NCBI GenBank assembly: GCA_963854835.1
Contig: OY978528.1
Coordinates: 51,680,508 to 51,744,507, forward strand
DNA: 64,000 nucleotides
Origin: Megamerina dolium
Lineage: Eukaryota > Arthropoda > Insecta > Diptera > Megamerinidae
Direction of reading: 5' to 3'
A program made the position numbers and the translations under genes. Under the pieces are notes generated by a model. It did no database searches. It was not told the DNA's origin and saw nothing but the letters and a program-made list of their open reading frames with translations. Positions 1-14,297 of this stretch are shown here, piece after piece; within the stretch, counting starts at the first letter, position 1; every line of letters starts with the position of its first letter.

Positions 1-2416
1 TTTTTATTTTTATTTTTTGTACTTTATTAATTTCATTTTAAAGTACCTACGTGAAGTGTAGAAGACGGACAAAAACTTCCGTAAATAAATAAACGGTGGC
101 AACAGTAACAGCGTGCATACTATGTGTACAATACTCGTTCAAGTGCTCATAAGCTAATTTAAAGCATTTCATATTTACTGGGAGGGAAAGAGGGAAGAAG
201 GAAGTAATCAACCATAAGAGAAACAATAACGTACTATATTTGAAAGAAACCAGTTTTTTTAATAATAATAAATTATGTTTAAAAATAAAACTTCGTTTAC
301 ACTAATAAATTATAAGTATGATAAGCGAAAAAAAGTTAAGCAAAGATAACAATGATAAATTTGAATTTATGAATTTTTCTAAAGCTGTGTGATTACATTT
401 TGCAGAAGAGTCTAAATAAAAAAGAATGCCTAACCACTGCTTTGTTACTCTAAGGAAGCGCCTGCGTAAATACTGTGTAAATACAAATCTTCTAAGATTA
501 AATGACACAAGTCAGAGAAGAGTTGAGGCGAAAGTTCCAGTAGACAAAGTTTTAAATCGTTCGGAATAAAAGCAGTGAAAAGTAAAAGTTGAATTACATA
601 TAGAGTATTACAAATGTACTGTAAATGTAATTTTCCAATGCAGAAGAAAACTGTTTAACACGTAAGGAAATAATCAATATTTTCTTTACAAAGTGTTAGA
701 TAAATAATTCATTACATATCTGCACGACTCAAGGCAGTTCTTCCCGCTGTTCATTGAACTTTATTACAGCTGTTGTTTTTATACATAAATTATTCTCACA
801 ATACACAATATATCCAAATATATATTTTGAATACTATATTTTATCTATTGAATTGAATACAAGTACATATCTTTAACTACAAGAATTCACACTAACCTTA
901 GTCCTCGTACGTACATGCATTTACGTATCGGTTTAGAAAGGTGTGTCTGGCTATGTCTAGTGGTGCATATTAATTGCTTGCTTATATATAGAAACAAGCT
1001 ATCTCCTCTCTTTCATTGTACTTTCAGAATGTCATACCTTAACTCTAATTTTATTTGATTTTTTTTTTTTGTTCGTTTTTTTTATCTTTATACTAATAAA
1101 ATTGGACATTTATTATCATTTAAATGAATTGTCTTTTAATTATTGTATATATTTTTTAACACGATTATTGGTTCTATTATCGTGAGCTTATAAGACGCAA
1201 GAAATAAATTGTTAATAAATCATTCGATTCAATAATTGTCATAATTTGTTTAATATATTTTTTTATTATTATATTCTTTATTATATTACAATTTCTTTTA
1301 TTAATTAGCATCATTGAATGCAGTTACCTTCTTCTAAATTTCCTACTATAGTTATGCATATAATTTAAAATGAATTTCATATTGTTTGTACGATATTAAT
1401 AATTGATTATTACGATAATAATTCATAAATGAATTGGAATTTTTTATCTTCGCATTCATTAAATTAACAAAACATTTTATTATCGTTTTGATTACCAAAA
1501 CAAATAAAAAATGACAATACTTTTAAGTTAAGTAAGTCAATCATTCTATTTGCATTACCAGTAGAAATATTTAATTAAGTTCAAACACTTGTACATATAG
1601 AAGATATTTGGGCGGTACAAACAATGAGTGATGTTACACGCTCTTTTTGTATGTTTGCAAAATTTCAGTAGCTTATGTAGATATTTTTGTCTTGAATTTA
1701 GTGATCTTACAGTAATGTGATATTTTAAACTAAAATGTACAAATTAGTAATACCTGCAATGAGAATTTTTCATAACTATATTGTAATCGTGAGCACAAAC
1801 AAATTAGAGGATGCCTTTAGCTCGTAAAACACATTTTATTTCTTCTCCTATATCGATGGTTTACACCAACACTCATATAAATTCATTTAGCATTACAAAT
1901 TATATTATATGGCATTTTTAATATATTTTCCTCCCTAAAATATTACATAAAACTATATCAAAGTAAAAAATGTTATTTTTTAATTATATTTATTGATGAT
2001 TTATTATCTAACAAATGTCATAGAAATATGTAGTGTCATGAGTCCTTGAAAAGTTGAACTTTGAAATGTTTGATCATGATATATTAGATTCAATTACACA
2101 ATATGACGCAATTTGTGTTGTTTCCAGAGTCATTTCAAATTGTTATTTTTATGGTATTCCATAAACTCTGTTTTACAAAATTTGTTCGAAGAAATATCGT
2201 CCAAGCACTTCATGAGAAAGAGAACTGTCAACAAGGTCAACACCAGGTTAAGAGGATGCGCTACAGCGTAGATAGCCAGGGTGGCCACAGGAATGAAATC
2301 GCATTCTATATATAAAGCAAATGTTTATTCTTTCTAATTAAGGCATAATATAGTTTAAACAATTGATTTTTCATTTTATTTGAGTTTTCGAGAGAAACTT
2401 GTATTTGGACTACTCC
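1..2416. other. AT-rich intergenic DNA, no gene seen
   Basis: Very AT-rich sequence with homopolymer runs and scattered short open frames of 60-70 codons. None has homology, domain structure or a convincing splice context. I see no RNA gene or repeat of recognisable family here. Confidence 0.6.
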
Positions 2417-3076
2417 TTAAGGGGGTGTTCCCGTCTAGAATGCCGATTTTAGGCTGTTTTTCAAAAAACTCAAAAAAGAACAGAAACTCATATTTGTGTC
2501 AAAAAATTTTATTTTCTAAGTACAAACCTTGTACAGACCTTGTCACGCTGATTTTCACTGCTGGCCGATAAGAAATTTCGGGAACCAGTAATCTGAAACA
2601 GAAATGGGTATGCAATTATTAATCTGCAATAAATTCCGCGGATGCTAAACCACAGTTTAATCAAAATGTTGATTAGAAACAAAATGGCGGCCATATGAAA
2701 AAAATTGTCCAGTTTTGCCACCTTTTTCTACCTTTAGAGTGCTTGAAAATATATTTAACAATAATTTTTTGATGAAAACTTTGGTTTAGCATCCAATGAA
2801 AACTATCTAGAACCCAAAATTTCAAGTCGATACCTCTCATAGTTGCTGAGAAAAGTTATCGACCAGTACAAAAAATGTGGTTTCGAGAAAAACGCGTTTA
2901 ATTTTCGACATGACATGATCGGCGAGCTGAGATTACTTCAATTAACATGCAAAAAAGTGGGTACTGAGTTTGCGGATCGAAAAACGACTTTGGGGGTGAT
3001 AGTATATAGTATAAGGTACAATAAAACGCCAAAAAAATCGATTTTTTCAAACTTCTACCTGGGAACACCCCCTTAA
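2417..3076. mobile_element. piggyBac-type MITE with TTAA target duplication
   Basis: The left end reads TTAA then GGGGGTGTTCCCGTCTAGAA (from 2417). The right end reads TTCTACCTGGGAACACCCCC then TTAA (to 3076). The two ends are near-perfect inverted repeats of about 20 bp, flanked by the tetranucleotide TTAA, which is the target of the piggyBac superfamily. The 652-bp interior has no transposase, so this would be a non-autonomous element. The terminal bases differ from the classic CCC start of piggyBac, so the superfamily call rests mainly on TTAA. Confidence 0.7.
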
Positions 3077-4680
3077 TTAATGTGTTTGTATGGCGCTCTA
3101 ATGCAATGCCGTCTCTATCTGCGGTTTTCTTTTTCTTAACAAATTACTAATTTCTAAAAAGGGAATATTTGCGGTTAAAGAGAAATCTTTTACATTTAAC
3201 ATAAATACAATATGTAAATATTAAGCAATATCAGCTCAGGAGGTCATTAGCCGAGGTTGATTGCACTCTTGTTATGCGGATTAAAATTGAACGGCACCAA
3301 AAGATAACATTGAACTGATAGAAATATTGCAAAAAAGAAAAAACAAAATCAAAATTTCTTTCTGACAAGGTTTGATAGAACAAATTATTGTTATTGGTAA
3401 AAAATTTGGTTGTTTAGGGTAAATCGTAATTTCAACCGAAGATTTCACTCACACTAATGACAGATTATATGTCCTAGATAATAACGGGAAGAAACTGCAC
3501 AAATAAATATGGTTAAAATTGTTTTCCCAATTTTCAATTTTCTAAATCATTTGGTGCATAGCGATGCACATTCACCATATATGTAGAGTACAGAGTCAAT
3601 TTCACTCATTTCCCGAAATGTCGACGATAGGATAAAAGTATAATATATTAAAAAGTCTGCATATTTTCTGCAATATTTTCATTTATTGTGTATGTCTCGC
3701 AGAACATTTTAATAATATTCTTGCCGGATCAAATGAACTAAACGTTAACATACAAACAATAGTTCTTTAAGCACACGACTTCTCTTTATATATCTAAATT
3801 TTTACATGACTTAACTTATAATTAATCATACCTTGTATGTAGTTACTTTAATACTTTCAAAAATTTGTATTAAGTTGAGTTTGAGTATTGTTTGATTAAT
3901 TTTTTTCTTCGTTTTGTATTGCTCTATGCACTATAGTGCATATTTAATACACATTCTATTTATTTAATTTTCATTATTTTTATATAGAATTTAATTACAC
4001 CATTTGGTTTAACTATCCATTCATTCACACATACATACACTCATGTCTATCTACAAGTAAAATATTTTTCTATACGCCAAAATGTCTATCGTTTATTACA
4101 CTAAATACTTAGGCAATATTTACAAGAACAAAAAATATTTTTTTTTTAATTATACCTACATGCCATCGGGCAATAGAATCCAGTTGACCTTGAATATAGA
4201 ATATTGCTTATACCGCAATATTTGTGCTAATACGATATCAATATAATTTCTATAAAAGATACCTAATTTTATTATTCTAATAAAGACTAAGTATTTGTTA
4301 CTTAGTTAAGTGAAGGGTGGTTTGTTTAGAGCGCACTGATATTTTTCAAAAACGATTAGTTGTAAAAAATCTATAAAATCTGTCAAAGCCAAGTATTATT
4401 TTTAGGCATTAAGTCTTATGCATTTTATTGTATAATTGACATAAAAAAATATTTTTCTGGTCCAACCAACACTGTATTTATTCTAAAAGGTATTTGTCGT
4501 ACACTCTACACTCAAAAAGACAAACGTGTAATGAGTTTGTGCTTCAGATTATAGTACCACAGAAGGCGTGTCCGATACCATTAACCTAGCTCTGCCTGTC
4601 TCTCTGTCCTATAAAAACTATTATACCATAAATATATTTTCGAGCAATTGAATCAAATCTAAATAAAACTAATTCGTAAA
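3077..4680. other. AT-rich intergenic DNA, no gene seen
   Basis: No open frame of substance, no inverted-repeat element and no RNA gene recognised. The sequence is poly-T and poly-A rich with low complexity. Confidence 0.5.
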
Positions 4681-4684
4681 ACTA

Positions 4685-4960
4685 TATCGTAATCGGATTT
4701 TGTGTGCTTAAATACATAGCTAATAAATTGAAAATGGTTCCATAAGATTTTTTCATCAGAAAATGGATGAGTTCAAGAATGGGCGTAACCGGATGAAAAC
4801 CACCCCAGCTTTCACACAAAAGTACTTTTTCCAATAGATATTTCGAGATATTGTGTAGCATGCTAAAAATTTCTATCATAAAATGGACGATCTCATTAAT
4901 GAGCGTAATCGAATTATAATTACGCCTATCGGCGATACAAAAACTCATTTTCGAACAAGT
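4685..4960 (-). repeat. Degenerate minisatellite, GGGCGTGG-type, about two units
   Basis: Read on the minus strand, two diverged units follow the pattern 'GGTGGTTTTCATCCGGTTACGCCCATT..GAACTCATCCATTTT'. One lies around 4740-4800 and a more diverged one around 4880-4940. The same wording recurs on the plus strand at 29.8-30.3 kb, so this is a dispersed, short tandem family rather than a gene. The open frame across it is a by-product. Confidence 0.45.
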
Positions 4961-5107
4961 GTTTATAGTTTCTGCATGTGAATATAAATGTCTGTCTATC
5001 TTTTAGTACATTTAGATATTTAGCTGAAACTCGACACTCTACTTTATATGTCTGGCTACCTATCTGTGGGTCTATCATGTTAATCTCAGATATTAAAAAA
5101 TAAATAA

Positions 5108-5447
5108 ATATGTGGCATTTAAAGCCCCAAAGGGCTCATTGGCCGAACTTCTCTACCATTACTGTTGTGCGTTTAAAATTTTGGACAGTATTAGAAGGGA
5201 CCCACTTATTTTAGCCAGTTCCGAACGGCAGAACTCTTGTGACATCACTTTTTCTGAGCTTTGTCACATAGTTCTTTTAGAAGCTTTTTAATAGCAAGTT
5301 GTTACTGTCGGAAGAATTGCCAATTGCTTGCCGACAGTTGGGTACCATTCGAAAGAAAAATCTTTTCGATATTAAATTTCTTATGCATCAGCCGGGGATT
5401 GAACCACCACCTACAGATCAGAAGGCCACGGCCAAGGCTACGGCACC
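5108..5447 (-). repeat. tRNA-derived SINE, copy 1
   Basis: This copy is about 80% alike to the one at 6270-6635 over its whole length, including shared landmarks such as GGGTACC(A/G)TTCGAAAGAAAA and TTGTTACTG(T/C)CGGAA. On the minus strand it starts GGTGCCGTAGCCTTGGCC. It has a tRNA-like head with the box-B-like string GGTGGTTCAATCCCCGGCTG and then an unrelated body. Box A is damaged in this copy. It is a short retroposon, not a functional tRNA gene. Confidence 0.7.
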
Positions 5448-6269
5448 CTACATCTTAGATATTACAAAACTAAATAATTAAAAAAAAGTTTTTGAAATAT
5501 TTTTACTCATTGTGTAACGTAAATTTTGCTTTACAAAATTTCTAATTCGATTTTACTGCATGTATTTATAATATGCGCCGGCATACATAGATAATTTTAT
5601 TGAAAAATTTATTACAGTGACTGATACTCGTAATTATGATGAAGCGTAAAACTCAAATAATCATCCAATATAGAAGTTACGTATGACGAATAATGCATAT
5701 CCATAGGTACATATTTCATTGTGTGTTTCTATATTTATCTCTACACTTATGTATACATATATATTGTATATGATATAATAAATTAGTACGAATAAATTCC
5801 ATTAGATGTTTGAACAGTGAAAGATTGCCAATTACTTACATGTAAAAAAATGATTTTTAATTATTGCTATCTAACAAATGGGGTAGATTCTAGATTGTTT
5901 ATACTTTTTGTGGTTGTTGCTTTTTTTTAGCAATTATTGTGAAATAAATTTTTTGTTTTCGAATTTTTTGCCTAAAAGGTACACATTTGCACAATATTAT
6001 TTAGTTCACAAAAAAATTGATTGCTGGAATTAATTTTTTTCTATTAGGCATATTTTAAAAACATTTTTTGTAGTTATAAAGCTTAATGTACTCAAAGTAT
6101 TGACAATTTTAACCATTAATTAATTCCACTATTATTTTATTGCAATCTGGCAAATTCTCTGGAAAAAGTATTCTTTAACGTTTGATGGAATCGCTAAAGC
6201 AACCTGAATATTTAGACATCTTCAAAGTGTTAAATTACTTTTTAGACAATTGAATTGTGTTATCGATAG
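5448..6269. other. AT-rich spacer between SINE copies
   Basis: Poly-T and poly-A rich sequence with a short TA-rich stretch near 5750-5780. No gene or recognised element seen. Confidence 0.5.
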
Positions 6270-6635
6270 AAAGAAAGTTAGGTTAGGCTAGGTTATGGGG
6301 CCAGAAAGGCCCATTGTGATACCACCGAGCTTCCCTTCCAATACTGTTGTGCATGTTAAATTTGGACAGCAATAGAAGGGACCTACTTATATTAGACGGT
6401 TCCGAACGGCAGAACCCTTATGACATCACTTTAACTTAGTTTTGCCACAGAGCTCTTTTAAGAAGCATTTTTGGCAAATTGTTACTGCCGGAAAAATTGC
6501 CAATTCTTGCCGGCAGGTGGGTACCGTTCGAAAGAAAAATCTTTTCAATATTAAATTTTATTATGCTTCAGCCGAAGATTGAACCCACGACCTACAGATC
6601 AGAAGGCAACACATTAACCACTGAGCTACGGCACC
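6270..6635 (-). repeat. tRNA-derived SINE, copy 2 with intact boxes A and B
   Basis: On the minus strand the head reads GGTGCCGTAGCTCAGTGGTT, which matches a Pol III box A region. About 45 bases from the start comes GGTCGTGGGTTCAATCTTCG, a good box B. The body then matches copy 1 (5108-5447), and the distal end runs into an AGGTTAGGCTAGGTT-type tail near 6280. A tRNA-like 5' part plus a tRNA-unrelated body and short repeated tail is the standard SINE architecture. The tRNA part cannot fold into a full cloverleaf with an acceptor stem here, so I do not call a tRNA gene. Confidence 0.75.
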
Positions 6636-6842
6636 AACTAGGGAAAGAAAGTGCAATCATAAGAAATTATACTTGTACTTAAAAGGTCTAATTCTCGAGT
6701 TTGAGAACTCTTGTGACATCAATTTTTATCACTTTCTAAAATTGTTGAATTTCTACAAAAATGTTGTTTAAATTAGAGCCTAATCCACAGAACTAATTAA
6801 ATATGCCACTGTAAGCAGTTTTGCTTTTGTTTTTCCAAGGTA

Positions 6843-8619
6843 ACATGTCAAACTGCCTCAACCGAGTGGGGCTAGTGCAAACCTTGTTGAACTCATCGCA
6901 AGTCAACTCACTGGTCGTCATGTAGTTTGTTCTGCTCGCTATGAGATGGCACCTTCACTCTATAATGATGGTGCCATCATGTAGTTAGTTCTGCTTCCTA
7001 TGTGATGTCACCATCATTTTTCAATGAGGGTCCTCCACGTGGCGACCACTTGGGAATACTTATTCCTGGCGCCCGATTAAAGTGAGTGACGAAAACCTCC
7101 TCGGTTAGAGGTTGTGCGTTGGGCTTGGAACCCACCACATGAAAACTTCCCCCAATGAAAAATCAAGCCATGCCTCGGATAAGGACTGTCCCTTTTGTTT
7201 ACGACCCGCGCAAATGAAATAAGGGCCACGATTTGCGGCTATGCACCTGGAATGTCGGTCCTTCTCTGGAAAAGGTGCCTCTATCCAGCTGGTGGATGTC
7301 ATCTTAAAATACAAGACTGACATCACCGCTCTTCAGGAAATGTGATGGACGGGACAGGGTTAATCTAAAAGATCATCCTATGACATATATATTACAATTG
7401 CGATGCGGAGAGGTACAAAGTTGGATGTGGATTTGTTGTCAGTAAGATACTACGACATCTTGTCCTACGGTTCACAACTGTGAACGAGTGGCTGGCAACA
7501 ATCCGCATTCACGCAAAATTTTCAGCTTTATCAGTCTTATATATGCCCCCTCTGAGACCAAAGAGAGCTTTTTTCAGCGCCTCAAGGAAGTTTATAGCCG
7601 CTGCCCTTGACACGTCATCAAAATCGTGTTTGGCGATTTTAATGCCAGGGTGGGCAAGAAATGTAGTTCAACTGTCGGAAAATTCAGCCTCCACCAGAAC
7701 ACCTCCGATAACGGAATGAGGCTGATCGACTTCGCCGCAGTACGAAACATGGTAATTAGTGGTACCAGATTCCAACATCTCGACATTCCAACAAGAACCA
7801 AGTTGATCACGTGATGATCGACGGAAGGCATGCTTCCAGTGTGATGGACGTTAAATCGATCCGTGGTGCAAACATCAACTCGGATCACTACCTTGGTGCA
7901 GCTAAGATGCGAACACGTTTATGTGTCACAAAGAATAAACGAAATCTCACACAGAGAAAGCTTGACATCAATAGGCTGCAATCACCAGAGACAACAAATT
8001 ATTTTACCACTCGATTATCAGATCTGCTTATGCAGAACACTTCCTCTCCTGATGATACATGTGCACAGTGGACACATGTATCCTACTCCATGACTTCTGC
8101 TACCGCCCTCTAAGGAATGAGTGGTATGACCAGGAGTATCGTCACGCTACCGCAGAGAAAGACGCCACCTATAGAAAGAACCTGGAGAGAGTGGAGGAGT
8201 GCGGAGAGACATCTTTTCGGACGCAAAGAGAGGGAACAAGAGAGACGCGAGTGTAAGGAGATATAGATGTGTAGGGACAAGAATGAAACTCGAAAATTCT
8301 TTGAGAACATCAAGCTCCTGAGTGGCGGTTTAAATCCCGGAGCTTCTTCCTGTCGTGACAAAAATGGGACTCTGGTTACAGATGCCCAGAGTGAACTGGT
8401 CATGAGGTCAAAAAGGGCATTTCTAGGCTGAAAAACAACAAAACTGCAGACCCGACCTCCGGAGAAAAAACCAAGTACCGGAGAGCCTGTCAGCGCTTGG
8501 AATGTCTAACACTCGACAACTAGTGATGGAAAGCGTTGGCTGGCGAAGCATGCTAGATTCGGCCTAAATAGATTTTCGGTTGTAATGGCCACATATGTAA
8601 GTAAGTAAGTAAGTAAGCA
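6843..8619 (+). mobile_element. RTE-clade non-LTR retrotransposon, internally deleted copy
   Basis: The segment from about 7210 encodes, across several frames, the start of an apurinic-like endonuclease (LCTWNVG, then ITALQEM). From 7626 to about 8370 it parallels the element at 8822-11338, with phrases such as FGDFNARVGKK, TSDNGMRLIDFAA, SDHYLGAAK and SGGLNPGASS. It then jumps to the last ~170 bases of the element and ends in a (TAAG)n tail near 8600-8619. The reverse transcriptase core is missing and stop codons and frame breaks are frequent. The region 6843-7200 probably holds the 5' leader of the element. Confidence 0.75.
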
Positions 8620-8710
8620 GTTTTGCAATTAATTGTCTGCTCATTGCAAACAAATTGACAAATTTAGTCATATTATTAATTTTAATGCAAAATTATACTA
8701 CTATTTTAGT

Positions 8711-8821
8711 ACATAATAATCGAAAAGTAGTAATAATAGCAATATTTAGAATCATTTTAGCAATAGTATTAATAATAATATAACAATAGTATAATTAATA
8801 TTACATAAGTACATAATAATC
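8711..8821. repeat. About 100-bp tandem repeat unit, left of RTE insertion
   Basis: The unit begins ACATAATAATCGAAAAGTAG and contains TATTAATAATAATATAACAA. The same unit restarts at 8812 and resumes at 11342 on the far side of the RTE element, and once more at 11431. The RTE insertion therefore landed inside a pre-existing short tandem array. Confidence 0.55.
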
Positions 8822-11299
8822 TTTAATGCCAGGGTGGGCAAGGAAGGTACCTTTGGTTCAACTGTCGGAAAATTCAGCCTCCACCAAAACACCTCCGATA
8901 ACGGAATGAGGCTGATCGACTTCGCCGCAGCACGAAACATGGTAATTGGTGGTACCAGATTCCAGCATCTCGACATCCACAAAGCGACATGGCTGTCTCC
9001 AGATCATCGTACAAGAAACCAAATTAATCATGTGTTGATTGACGGAAGGCATGCTTCCAGTGTGATGGACGTGAAATCGATCCGTGGTGCCAACATCGAC
9101 TCGGATCACTACCTTGTTGCAGCTAAGGTGCGCACACGCCTATGTGTCGCAAATAACAAGAGAAGTCCCACACAGAAAAAGCTCGACGTCAGTAAGCTGC
9201 AATCACCAGAGACAGCTGATGCATTTTCCACTCGACTATCGGATCTGCTTATGCAGAACACTCCCCCACTTGATGATACATGCGCACGGTGGACACATAT
9301 ATCCCACTCCATGACTACTGCTGCCGAGGAGGTAATCGGTTACTACCGGCCTCTGAGGAATGAGTGGTATGATCAGGAGTGTCGCGACGCTACCGCAGAG
9401 AAAGACGCCGCCTACAGAAAAACCCTGCGTGCAGGCGTAACGCGAGTTGTTAAGGAGCGGTATAGAGAGAAAAGGAGTGCAGAGAGACGTCTTTTCAGGC
9501 GCAAGAAGAGGGAGTTGGAAAGACGCGAGTGTGAGGAGATAGAGATGTGCACCGACAAGAATGAGACTCGAAAATTCTTTGAAAAGATCAAGCGCCTGAG
9601 TGGAGGTTTAAATCCCGGAGCCTCTTCTTGTCGTGATGGAAATGGGAATCTGGTTACGGATGTCCAGAGTGTATTGAGCCTATGGAGGGAACACTTCTCC
9701 ACGTTACTGAATGGCGATGCTACGAACAATTCCGCCTGTGGAGGAGAATGCCCGATAACCCCAATTACAGATGATGATGTTGATGTTCCACCACCCGACT
9801 ATGACGAGGTTGAAACGGCCATTTTAAGGCTGAAGAACAACAAAGCTGCAGGTGCTAATGGCCTGCCTGCCGAGTTGTTTAAGACCGGAGGCGATGAGCT
9901 GCTCACCCGCATGCACCAGCTCATAAGCAGAATATGGTCGGATGAAAGCATGCCTGATGATTGGAGGCTCAGTGTTCTCTGTCCTGTACATAAAAAAGGA
10001 GACCCCACAATTTGCGCCAACTACCGTGGAATAAGTCTCCTGAGCATCGCGTACAAGGTTCTATCGAGCGTACTGTGTGAAAGATTGAAGCCTATGCTCA
10101 GCAACCTGATTGGACCTTATCAGTGTGGCTTCAGACCTGGTAAATCCACCATCGACCAGATTTTCACACTGCGCCAAATCCTGGAGAAGACCCAAGAAAA
10201 ACAGATCGACACACACCACCTATTTGTTGATTATAAAGCCGCTTTCGACAGTCCGGTAAGGGATTACCTCTACGCAACAATGTCTGAGTTCGGTATTCCT
10301 GCAAAGCTCATTCGACTTTGTAGAATGACACTGCATAACTCCCGTTGTGCAGTGAAAATTGGGAAGGACCTCTCCGCACCGTTTAATACCGAACGGGGTT
10401 TCAGACAAGGTGATTCGTTATCGTGCGACTTCTTCAATCTTATTATGGAGAAAATAATACGAGCTGCTGATCTACGACATAATGGCACTATCTTCAACAA
10501 AAGTGTCATGCTGTTAGCGTATGCCGACGATATTGACATAATCGGCATGAACACGCGAGCAGTCAGTGCAGCATTCTCAGAGTTGGAAAGAGAGTCGCGT
10601 CGGATGGGTCTCACGGTGAACGAGGGCAAGACGAAGTATCTAGTGTCAACAAACAAAGAGTCCCGGCGTCTTGGACAGCACGTCACTGTTGACAACTACG
10701 CTTTTGAAGTAGTAAGGGACTTTGTCTATCTTGGAACCAGCATTAACAGCAGTAATGACGTCAGCTTGGAGATCATGCGTAGGATAACTCTTGCTAACAG
10801 GTGTTACTTTGGGCTGGGTAAGCAATTGAGAAGTCGAGCCCTCTCTCGAAGAACGAAAACTACACTCTACAAGTCTCTCATCATGCCTGTCCTAACATAT
10901 GGCGCTGAAGCCTGGACAATTTCCACCTCGGATGAGCGAATACTTGGAGTTTTCGAGAGAAAAGTCCTACGCAAGATCTTTGGACCTATTTGCGTTGGTG
11001 GCGAGTACCGAATAAGGTACAACGATGAGCTGTACGAGCTGTATGCCGATATTGACATAGTAAAGCGCATCAAAATCCAGCGGCTGCGCTGGCTAGGTCA
11101 TGTCGAGCGAATGGAAGAACACGCTCCAGCTAAGAAGGTGTTATATTCGGAACCCGCTGGAGGACGACGCAAAAGAGGAAGACCAAACCTCCGGTGGAAA
11201 GACCAAGTACTGGAGAATCTGACGGCGCTTGGTATTTCTAACTGGCGCCAGCTAGCGAAGAACAGAGATGGCTGGCGAAGCATGTTATTTTCGGCCTAA
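8822..11299 (+). CDS. RTE retrotransposon endonuclease (partial)/reverse transcriptase polyprotein
   Basis: The open frame covers about 825 residues (positions below count from the GTG codon at 8834). Residues 1-110 are the C-terminal part of an AP-like endonuclease (TRNQINHVLIDGRH, then SDHYLVAAK). The reverse transcriptase spans about 330-600. It has the motifs YRGISLLSIAYKVLS, CGFRPGKSTIDQIF, FVDYKAAFDS (first catalytic Asp at about 466), GFRQGDSLSC and the YADD box at about 563-566. The C-terminus carries RLRWLGHVERM and GRRKRGRPNLRWKD, typical of RTE elements. No RNase H follows, as expected for RTE. There is no initiating Met because the 5' end is missing. The protein would copy element RNA by target-primed reverse transcription, but without an intact endonuclease this copy is probably not autonomous. 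Confidence 0.85.
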   Translation, partial: FNARVGKEGTFGSTVGKFSLHQNTSDNGMRLIDFAAARNMVIGGTRFQHLDIHKATWLSPDHRTRNQINHVLIDGRHASSVMDVKSIRGANIDSDHYLVAAKVRTRLCVANNKRSPTQKKLDVSKLQSPETADAFSTRLSDLLMQNTPPLDDTCARWTHISHSMTTAAEEVIGYYRPLRNEWYDQECRDATAEKDAAYRKTLRAGVTRVVKERYREKRSAERRLFRRKKRELERRECEEIEMCTDKNETRKFFEKIKRLSGGLNPGASSCRDGNGNLVTDVQSVLSLWREHFSTLLNGDATNNSACGGECPITPITDDDVDVPPPDYDEVETAILRLKNNKAAGANGLPAELFKTGGDELLTRMHQLISRIWSDESMPDDWRLSVLCPVHKKGDPTICANYRGISLLSIAYKVLSSVLCERLKPMLSNLIGPYQCGFRPGKSTIDQIFTLRQILEKTQEKQIDTHHLFVDYKAAFDSPVRDYLYATMSEFGIPAKLIRLCRMTLHNSRCAVKIGKDLSAPFNTERGFRQGDSLSCDFFNLIMEKIIRAADLRHNGTIFNKSVMLLAYADDIDIIGMNTRAVSAAFSELERESRRMGLTVNEGKTKYLVSTNKESRRLGQHVTVDNYAFEVVRDFVYLGTSINSSNDVSLEIMRRITLANRCYFGLGKQLRSRALSRRTKTTLYKSLIMPVLTYGAEAWTISTSDERILGVFERKVLRKIFGPICVGGEYRIRYNDELYELYADIDIVKRIKIQRLRWLGHVERMEEHAPAKKVLYSEPAGGRRKRGRPNLRWKDQVLENLTALGISNWRQLAKNRDGWRSMLFSA

Positions 11300-11338
11300 A
11301 TCGATATTCGGTTGTTATGGCCACATAAGTAAGTAAGT
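8822..11338 (+). mobile_element. RTE-clade non-LTR retrotransposon, 5'-truncated, ORF open
   Basis: This copy is truncated at its 5' end within the endonuclease: it starts TTTAATGCCAGGGTGGGC, which lies mid-domain in the copy at 6843. It continues uninterrupted to the stop at 11299 and a short tail with (TAAG)-type repeats. The 14-base string AGTACATAATAATC lies directly before the element and again just after its tail, consistent with a target-site duplication, although the surrounding tandem repeats make this ambiguous. The lack of stop codons over 2.4 kb suggests a young insertion. Confidence 0.85.
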
Positions 11339-11341
11339 AGT

Positions 11342-11535
11342 ACATAATAATCGAAAAGTAGTAATAGTAACAATATTTAATATAACTTTAGTAATAGTAT
11401 TAATAATAATATAACAATAGTATAATTTTAGTACATAATAATCAAAAAGTAGTAACAGTAACAATACTAAAATGATGTCTAGTAAAAGTTTTAGTAGTAA
11501 TAGTCGAAATAGTAGTAATAGTAACAATATTTAGA
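11342..11535. repeat. About 100-bp tandem repeat units, right of RTE insertion
   Basis: This continues the array seen at 8711-8821, with units beginning ACATAATAATC at 11342 and 11431. The last unit decays into AGTAGTAATAGTAACAATATTTAG copies near 11500-11530. Confidence 0.5.

Positions 11536-14297
<2,762 letters not shown>

Noticed and set aside
6585..6635. tRNA gene on the minus strand
   Set aside because: Boxes A and B are present but there is no complementary acceptor stem or 3' half, and a diverged copy lies nearby. It is a SINE head.
7480..8403. Cluster of overlapping 60-100-codon frames on both strands
   Set aside because: They are fragments and shadows of the decayed RTE copy at 6843-8619.
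10270..10695. 141-codon minus-strand frame within the RTE element
   Set aside because: Antisense shadow of the reverse transcriptase.
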